Assembly: GCA_903907665.1 (NCBI GenBank)
Contig: CAIVOW010000082.1
Span: 1-19,235, forward strand
DNA length: 19,235 bases
Origin: an uncultured Actinomycetes bacterium
GTDB taxonomy: Bacteria; Actinomycetota; Actinomycetes; Nanopelagicales; Nanopelagicaceae
Direction: 5' to 3'
Positions 14,999 through 19,235 of this stretch are shown here, piece by piece; within the stretch, counting starts at the first letter, position 1; each line of letters starts with the position of its first letter. The notes beneath the pieces were generated by a model. The model did not search any database. It had not been told where the DNA came from and was given only the letters and a program-made list of their open reading frames with translations. The translations under genes and the position numbers were made by a program.

Positions 14999-15592
14999 CT
15001 ATTCGAGAACGAGCTTGTCTGGTCCGACCTCTTTATACGTTGAGCCAGTTTCTGGACAACGAAAGCGATTATCTCCAATATCTTCTAGCGGAAGGCCTGC
15101 GCGACCCACCCAGCGAATGCGTTTTGCCGGGACTCCAGCCACCAGGGCGTACTCCGGAACATCTTTAGTTACAACAGACCCGGCTGCAACAAGAGCCCAA
15201 GCACCAATTGTCACTGGAGCCACACACACGGCGCGAGCGCCGATCGAAGCCCCATCTCCAATAGTGACGCCAACCGCGTCCCAATCAGATGCGCTCTTAA
15301 TGGAACCATCTGGATTTACAGCTCGTGGGAAATGATCATTTGTGAGAACGACGGCAGGCCCGATAAAAACACCATTGCCAAGTTTTGCTGGCTCATACAC
15401 GAGCGCATAATTTTGAACTTTGCAGTTATCGCCAAGAATCGCGCCGCTTCCAACATAGGCGCCTCGACCAATAATGCAGTTGGTACCCAACTTCGCATTG
15501 TCGCGAATTTGTGCCAAATGCCAGATTGAACTTCCATCGCCAATTGAAGCAGTGGGATCGATATCTGCGCCGGGAGCAATTCGTACAGTCAC
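14999..15592 (-). CDS. wbpD: Left-handed beta-helix N-acetyltransferase, WbpD-like
   Basis: WbpD acetylates the 3-amino group of UDP-GlcNAc3NA with acetyl-CoA, giving UDP-2,3-diacetamido-glucuronate. The 197-residue protein starts with IDPTASIGDGSSIWHLAQIRDNAKLG and continues with hexapeptide repeats through about residue 160. Family marks are IGRGAYVGSG (41-50), NCKVQNYALVYEP (56-68), GVFIGPAVVLTNDHFPR (74-90) and AAGSVVTKDVPEYALVAGVPAKRIRWVG (136-163). The tail FRCPETGSTYKEV (177-189) is an extension seen in a subset of these enzymes, with a lone Cys. The start is GTG at 15592, 13 bases after the stop of the glycosyltransferase gene, without a clear ribosome site. WlbB-type enzymes are the same family, so the two names cannot be separated by sequence here. 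Confidence 0.85.
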   Translation of the reverse strand: MTVRIAPGADIDPTASIGDGSSIWHLAQIRDNAKLGTNCIIGRGAYVGSGAILGDNCKVQNYALVYEPAKLGNGVFIGPAVVLTNDHFPRAVNPDGSIKSASDWDAVGVTIGDGASIGARAVCVAPVTIGAWALVAAGSVVTKDVPEYALVAGVPAKRIRWVGRAGLPLEDIGDNRFRCPETGSTYKEVGPDKLVLE

Positions 15593-15605
15593 GCGTGAAG
15601 TCTAT

Positions 15606-16718
15606 CTATGAAAGGGAGCGAATTCCTTCTACAAATGCCCGATATTCGCGCTCGCTGTCGAGATGAGCATCAGCCCATGTTTTTGCCGCAAGACGTATGG
15701 CGCGAATCTCATCTGGATTGGCCGCCCAACGATTCAATATATCTGCCACGCGCGATGCTGAATCTGCAATTGCGCCACCACCGCTTTGCTCAATTAAATC
15801 GGCACATCTTGGTAAAGGCGTTGAGATTGTTGCAAGTCCGGCGCTCATATATTCGTATAGTTTGCTTGGAACGGCTTCAACAAATGCTGGCGTAGATTCA
15901 AGAAGTGTTAAGCCAACCCATGCGTGTTCTGCAAATTTCCATGAATCGCGAGGAGCAAGTCGTCCATGAAATGTAACGCGGGTTGAAGCGGGCGAAGTTG
16001 CTTGCCACCTTTTTACTGCCTCAGAATCTTGTGCTGAAAGATTTCCGATGATCTCAAAATTCCACGAGGTCGCGCGTTCAGCTGCTTCTAACATCGCGAA
16101 AAGCCCACGAGATTTGCGAACATCACCGATATAAATAGCTGTCGGAGTTGCGGCAAGTACTTTGCTTATAGTTAATAGGGAAGTATCTGGAAGATTTCGA
16201 ACAACAATTCTATTTTTGGCGTTAAAGGGAGGTACTTGAGTATCAGCAACGGAAGTCATATCTGAGGAGGCGGCTAATTGAGTGGCTAACCGTGCAACCA
16301 TTTTTGCTGCTACGCCAATAATTCCTTTTGCCCAACTTCGATCTTTGAGGAGTTGTACATAATCTTCATGTACATCAGCAACTATCTTCTTGCCTCGCAA
16401 CTTTGCCACTAGCCATGTAGTTGGTAGCAAATCCGGTGCGACAACTACCCAAACATCCCCGCCAGCTCGAAGGGGGATAACAAGATCTCTTAGAATTCGT
16501 CCCGAAAAATTACGATTCCCTGGTGCGCGCCAAAATTCACTACCAACTGGGGCATTCTTCTTTTCGCCAAGCGCGCAGATTTCTACTTGGCAGCCATCTT
16601 TGATGAGTGCGTTACTAAGACGATGCAAACGAGCATCGGCCACATCATCGGCACTAGTCAAAATTGCAACTCGCAATTGTTTTTGCGTAATTTGTTTGCC
16701 TGATGATGAGTTCGACAT
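15606..16718 (-). CDS. GT-B glycosyltransferase, GT4-like, of the glycan operon
   Basis: The 370-residue protein is predicted to transfer a sugar to the growing glycan at the cytoplasmic side of the membrane. It has RVAILTSADDVADARLHRLSNALIKDG (16-42) as its first Rossmann strand and helix, VADVHEDY at 113-120, AIYIGDVRKSRGLFAMLEA (194-212), VTFHGRLAPRDSWKFAEHAWVGL (248-270), and EAVPSKLYEYMSAGLATIST at 281-300 with a proper E-x7-E pair (Glu281, Glu289). It resembles the 10019 transferase in overall layout, but the two are not close copies. It follows the ABC ATPase gene after 38 bases and precedes the acetyltransferase by 13, so it is in the same transcription unit. Sugar donor and acceptor are unknown. 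Confidence 0.83.
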   Translation of the reverse strand: MSNSSSGKQITQKQLRVAILTSADDVADARLHRLSNALIKDGCQVEICALGEKKNAPVGSEFWRAPGNRNFSGRILRDLVIPLRAGGDVWVVVAPDLLPTTWLVAKLRGKKIVADVHEDYVQLLKDRSWAKGIIGVAAKMVARLATQLAASSDMTSVADTQVPPFNAKNRIVVRNLPDTSLLTISKVLAATPTAIYIGDVRKSRGLFAMLEAAERATSWNFEIIGNLSAQDSEAVKRWQATSPASTRVTFHGRLAPRDSWKFAEHAWVGLTLLESTPAFVEAVPSKLYEYMSAGLATISTPLPRCADLIEQSGGGAIADSASRVADILNRWAANPDEIRAIRLAAKTWADAHLDSEREYRAFVEGIRSLS

Positions 16719-16756
16719 TAGCTGACGTCTATTGGCTCGTATGAGTCTTGAAACTC

Positions 16757-17536
16757 TTAGAAGTCTTCGAGGTTAGAGGGCAGAGTTCCAACCTGGAGGA
16801 AGTCAAGATATTTATCGGTAATCGCGCCGGCTTCACCGCTAGCTAAGACCTGTCCCTTATGCATCCAGATTGCATGAGTACAAAGGTCTTTCACGGTTTG
16901 TAAAGCATGGGAAACGATCACGATTGTTCGAGCTTCTTTGACTAACTCGCGCATACGTAGAAAAGACTTCTCTTTGAAAGCAGCATCTCCAGCAGAAAGT
17001 GCTTCATCTAGTAACAAAATATCGGGCGTCATTGCAACAGCGACAGCAAACGCTACGCGCCCATACATTCCTGATGAATATGTACGAACTGGCATGTCGA
17101 TGAAGCCATCGGGAAGATCTGCAAACGCTGCAATTTCATCTGTCTTTGAAGCAATTTCATCTTTAGTAAGACCAGATGCCAAGCCGCCGAGAATGATGTT
17201 GTCGCGTCCAGAAAGTGCGGGGTTGAAGCCAACGCCTAACGCGAGCAGTGTGGAAATCTTTCCGTTGACCGTAATGCGACCTTCGGATGGTGGCAAGATG
17301 CCAGCGATCGCGCGCATCAATGTAGATTTTCCAGCACCGTTCGCGCCAACGATTCCAAGAACAGATCCATGCGGAATATCAAGGTTCAAATGCTTTACAG
17401 CTTCAACGGTGCGCATGCGCACTTTCTCACCTTTACTTGCGCGCATAACAGCATTCTTGAGAGTCTTTTTTGTATCAATATTTATTTTGTAGGTAATCGA
17501 AAGATCTTCGATGCGGACTGCCAAATTTTCAGGCAT
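16757..17536 (-). CDS. Polysaccharide ABC exporter ATP-binding protein (Wzt/TagH-like)
   Basis: This ATPase powers export of an undecaprenyl-linked glycan through the permease encoded just upstream. From ATG 17536 it has 259 residues: DLSITYKINIDTKKTLKNA at the start (typical of the polysaccharide-export group), Walker A GANGAGKS at 64-71, signature YSSGMYGRVAFA at 153-164, Walker B ILLLDEAL at 173-180 and the switch histidine in VSH at 208-210. It ends soon after the nucleotide-binding domain, so the C-terminal carbohydrate-binding domain of some Wzt proteins is absent; this is closer to TagH-short or KpsT types. A TTG start at 17605 would overlap the permease gene by 53 bases; the ATG gives a 16-base gap and a normal N-terminus. 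Confidence 0.88.
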   Translation of the reverse strand: MPENLAVRIEDLSITYKINIDTKKTLKNAVMRASKGEKVRMRTVEAVKHLNLDIPHGSVLGIVGANGAGKSTLMRAIAGILPPSEGRITVNGKISTLLALGVGFNPALSGRDNIILGGLASGLTKDEIASKTDEIAAFADLPDGFIDMPVRTYSSGMYGRVAFAVAVAMTPDILLLDEALSAGDAAFKEKSFLRMRELVKEARTIVIVSHALQTVKDLCTHAIWMHKGQVLASGEAGAITDKYLDFLQVGTLPSNLEDF

Positions 17537-17552
17537 ATCGATAAGAAGGCGT

Positions 17553-18479
17553 TTAGATTCGGACAGCGAAATCACGCTCCCTTGAAATAAAGAAGTATCC
17601 GCCAAGGACTATGGCTATGAGCGCCCAGACAAGTAGCCCAATGAGTTGGGCAAGTGTTGGAGCGTGGCCTCGAATCCAAATTTCAGAGGTTGCTGAAAGT
17701 GCAGGACCTAGTGGATTGAGATACAAAATGACGCGGTGCCAACCATGCAACATTTCAGGTAGCCACAAGACTGGAGATCCGTATAGCCAGATACGGGTTG
17801 TGTAGGAAAGTAATTTGGAGGTATCGCGGAAGTAGACATTCATTGTCGCGAACACCAGCGCCATTCCAAATGCCGTTAGCGCCAGACAGAAAGTTACATA
17901 AGGAACCCAGAGAAGCGCCCAGCTAAAGATATGTACATCTGCTTTAGGAATGAAGATCTTTCCAATCAGTACAACCCCGACATAAACAGGAATAGTTGGT
18001 AGATATTGCCAAAAGGATCGGATCGCGGAGGAAAGCGGAAGTAAAGTTCGAGGAAATGCCTGATTAAGAATTAATCGCCCACCTTGTGTGATGGATTGGG
18101 CGCCGTCGCTGATTACGTTTTGTGCGAAGTAAAAGGTGAATAAACCAATCAGGATATGGGCCAAAGTTGTGAATCCGTGCGCCTTATCCGATCCTCCGCG
18201 AAGTACGGTGACAAGTAGGAAATAAACAAATGCCAATAGCAGTGGATTTAGTACGAGCCATACTTTTCCTAGGTTGCTATCTAGATATTCAGCTTTATCA
18301 GCGAACTTAGCTAGTTCTAGCGAAAAACGTTTGCGTGCCCAAAATTCGCGGATGTAAGGGCGAATTGGCGGCAATGAAGCGCGATGCGGTTCGAAAACTT
18401 GAACGCGTGGGCCATACACGACTGTTCGTGGTGCCCCGCTTTTCTTGTCATCACCGCTCATAAGGCGTAAGTGTGCCAT
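17553..18479 (-). CDS. Polysaccharide ABC exporter permease (ABC-2 type, Wzm/TagG-like)
   Basis: The permease partner of the ATPase carries a lipid-linked glycan across the membrane. The 308-residue protein has a 40-residue basic cytoplasmic N-terminus, then YIREFWARKRFSLELAKFADKAEYLDSNLGKVWLVLNPLLLA, the conserved lead-in of ABC-2 exporters, with six predicted spans at about 72-92, 106-122, 146-174, 186-213, 229-243 and 278-298. NVYFRDT (214-220) and the LNPLGP turn (254-259) are standard for Wzm/TagG. The last residues, FFISRERDFAVRI, end in a basic and acidic tail. It is the first gene of the operon, preceded by a possible TGTAAT -10 box. Substrate: by context a glycan containing diacetamido-uronic acid. 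Confidence 0.88.
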   Translation of the reverse strand: MAHLRLMSGDDKKSGAPRTVVYGPRVQVFEPHRASLPPIRPYIREFWARKRFSLELAKFADKAEYLDSNLGKVWLVLNPLLLAFVYFLLVTVLRGGSDKAHGFTTLAHILIGLFTFYFAQNVISDGAQSITQGGRLILNQAFPRTLLPLSSAIRSFWQYLPTIPVYVGVVLIGKIFIPKADVHIFSWALLWVPYVTFCLALTAFGMALVFATMNVYFRDTSKLLSYTTRIWLYGSPVLWLPEMLHGWHRVILYLNPLGPALSATSEIWIRGHAPTLAQLIGLLVWALIAIVLGGYFFISRERDFAVRI

Positions 18480-18491
18480 TAAGGGGTGTGA

Positions 18492-18497
18492 ATTACA
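18492..18497 (-). promoter_or_regulatory. Possible -10 box (TGTAAT) of the glycan operon
   Basis: TGTAAT matches TATAAT at five of six positions and lies 12 bases before the permease ATG. It sits within a short imperfect palindrome, TGTG-AATTA-CACA on the plus strand, which could hold a regulator. No -35 box is recognised. Confidence 0.35.
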
Positions 18498-18592
18498 CAG
18501 TTTGCCCTTTCACCCCGGCGCCGAGTGTCAGATGTAGCGATTATTCGCGCAATGCAGGTTCCTTCGACAGCTTACTTTTTGAGTTAGCTCTG

Positions 18593-18630
18593 AAAAAAGG
18601 CTAGTTCAAAAAAGGCTAGTTCAAAAAAGG
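18593..18630. repeat. 15-bp tandem duplication in spacer
   Basis: The unit AAAAAAGGCTAGTTC is present twice (18593, 18608) and is followed by a partial third copy AAAAAAGG. Confidence 0.9.
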
Positions 18631-18645
18631 TCGATGAATGTGCAC

Positions 18646-18667
18646 GTTGAAAAGTGTCATTTTCAAC
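18646..18667. promoter_or_regulatory. Inverted repeat GTTGAAAA-N6-TTTTCAAC
   Basis: Perfect 8-bp arms around a 6-base centre between two divergent genes. No T-run follows in either direction that would make it a standard terminator, so an operator site is the better reading. The left arm includes TTGAAA, which could double as a -35 box. Confidence 0.5.
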
Positions 18668-18678
18668 TCTTTAGCTAG

Positions 18679-18710
18679 ATCTCGAAAGGTATATCTCGAA
18701 AGGTATATCT
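18679..18710. repeat. 14-bp tandem duplication in spacer
   Basis: The unit ATCTCGAAAGGTAT occurs twice (18679, 18693), followed by ATCT. Confidence 0.9.
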
Positions 18711-18780
18711 AAACCCTTCCACCATTCGACCCATACCTCAACCTCATACTCAACCTAACACTCATAGAAAGCAGTAATCC

Positions 18781-18808
18781 TTGATCAATCTTAATTACAC
18801 ATCACAAT
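18781..18808 (+). promoter_or_regulatory. Possible promoter of the AKKAV protein gene
   Basis: TTGATC at 18781 and CACAAT at 18803 are 16 bases apart and each match the -35 and -10 consensus at four of six positions. The -10 is 8 bases before the ATG at 18817, so the message would have a leader of at most 1-2 bases. Confidence 0.35.
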
Positions 18809-18816
18809 CATCCCTC

Positions 18817-19235
18817 ATGCGCCGAAGTTCGGTAGCGTTAACTATTGCAGCAATTTCAATTGGAGCAATTGCATCCTTACAATCTATTTCGATGAGCGGT
18901 GCTTATGCAGCTGATACGTCTGCGCCGACTGCGGTAAATGCGATCCCACCAGTATCAGTACCACCAGTATCAGTTCCATCCGTAGTGATTCCACCAGTAT
19001 CAATTCCATCCGTAGTGACTCCACCAGTATCAAAATCGGCTGCGACGGCGCCCGCTTCGAAAGCTAGCAATGTCACCGCTCCGGTGGATGGAGTCATTCC
19101 CGCTTCCGTTAAAGTCGTTGCTCCCGCAAAGAAGGCTGTAGCAAAGAAGGCTGTAGCAAAGAAGGCTGTAGCAAAGAAGGCTGTAGCAAAGAAGGCTGTA
19201 GCAAAGAAGGCTGTAGCAAAGAAGGCTGTAGCAAA
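18817..19235 (+). CDS. Exported protein with Pro/Val repeats and (AKKAV)n tail (3' end outside window)
   Basis: The ATG at 18817 opens a frame that runs to the window end (139 codons). Residues 1-32 form a signal peptide: basic MRRSS, hydrophobic VALTIAAISIGAIASL, and a cleavage-like AYAA. Then comes a repeat of P-P-V-S and P-S-V-V units (about residues 44-76), a linker (KSAATAPASKASNVTAPVDGV), and from about residue 104 the five-residue unit A-K-K-A-V in at least seven copies. The Lys/Ala tail looks like those of histone H1-type or HupB proteins, but here it is on an exported protein, so binding to anionic cell-wall polymers, or to DNA outside the cell, is more likely than a nucleoid role. 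No folded domain is visible so far; one may follow beyond the window. Function is unknown. Confidence 0.75.
   Translation, partial: MRRSSVALTIAAISIGAIASLQSISMSGAYAADTSAPTAVNAIPPVSVPPVSVPSVVIPPVSIPSVVTPPVSKSAATAPASKASNVTAPVDGVIPASVKVVAPAKKAVAKKAVAKKAVAKKAVAKKAVAKKAVAKKAVA
19126..19235 (+). repeat. 15-bp perfect tandem repeat encoding AKKAV
   Basis: The unit GCAAAGAAGGCTGTA is repeated seven times without a single base difference (starts 19126, 19141, 19156, 19171, 19186, 19201, 19216) and a further partial copy reaches the window end. Identical synonymous codons mean recent expansion or homogenisation. The total copy number is unknown. Confidence 0.97.

Larger units (their letters stand above)
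18498..18816. other. Non-coding spacer between divergent glycan operon and AKKAV protein gene
   Basis: No plausible protein-coding frame. It holds two separate tandem duplications (18593-18630 and 18679-18710), an inverted repeat (18646-18667) and CT-rich imperfect repeats (about 18733-18767). Promoters for both divergent genes must lie here. Confidence 0.6.

Noticed and set aside
14893..15078. Minus-strand frame with a NETK-type peptide repeat
   Set aside because: It arises from the pentamer DNA repeat and the end of the acetyltransferase gene in the wrong frame; no start signal.
17536..17605. TTG start for the ABC ATPase at 17605
   Set aside because: It would overlap the permease gene by 53 bases and add 23 residues outside the family pattern; the ATG at 17536 gives normal length and spacing.
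18492..18504. CRP-type operator at TGTGAATTACACA
   Set aside because: The half-sites are too close (5-base centre) compared with TGTGA-N6-TCACA; kept only as a note to the promoter.
18903..19097. Minus-strand frame rich in Thr/Gly repeats
   Set aside because: It is the mirror of the Pro/Val repeat of the plus-strand exported protein, which has a signal peptide and a candidate promoter.

Overview
The window looks like a chromosomal segment of an actinobacterium with moderate, not high, GC. Supporting signs are a WhiB1-type regulator, several genes whose -10 box sits 6-7 bases before the start codon (leaderless arrangement), an actinobacterial-style set of small membrane and secreted proteins, and tight gene packing. 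A streamlined freshwater lineage (Nanopelagicales/acI-like) would fit, but that placement is inference. No transposase, integrase, phage gene or CRISPR array is visible.

Left part (1-4800), housekeeping: the end of a degenerate GGDEF-like protein; a secreted low-complexity protein with two two-cysteine modules, divergent from argG (argininosuccinate synthase of the E. coli-like type); whiB1-like gene with an inverted-repeat-rich leader; tRNA-Arg(CCG); msrA (methionine sulfoxide reductase); an AlkA-type DNA glycosylase.

Middle part (4800-11400), transport and sulfur amino acids: a TerC-family membrane protein; a PatB/MalY-type C-S lyase; a cystathionine gamma-synthase/lyase family gene followed closely by a 47-residue membrane protein and a conserved four-helix-like membrane protein; a SulP permease without a STAS domain, whose 3' end overlaps that of its neighbour; a GT4-like glycosyltransferase.

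Right part (11400-18500), a minus-strand surface-glycan operon read from 18479 down to 11423: ABC-2 permease, ABC ATPase, glycosyltransferase, N-acetyltransferase, aminotransferase, Gfo/Idh/MocA dehydrogenase and nucleotide-sugar 6-dehydrogenase. The last four match the WbpD/WbpE/WbpB/WbpA step set that makes UDP-2,3-diacetamido-2,3-dideoxy-glucuronic acid from UDP-GlcNAc. The ABC pair resembles Wzm/Wzt or TagG/TagH exporters. No WbpI-type epimerase is in the window. Inferred role: making and exporting a surface polysaccharide that contains a diacetamido-uronic acid.

Right end (18480-19235): a spacer rich in short tandem duplications and one clear inverted repeat, then a secreted protein with a Pro/Val repeat and a (AKKAV)n tail that runs off the window.

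Two themes cut across the window: a repeated leaderless promoter layout, and short perfect tandem duplications in spacers and secreted-protein genes. I did not find a convincing new defence or mobile system. The most unusual items are the AKKAV-tailed exported protein, the pentamer mosaic repeat inside the glycan operon, and the paired palindromes before whiB.
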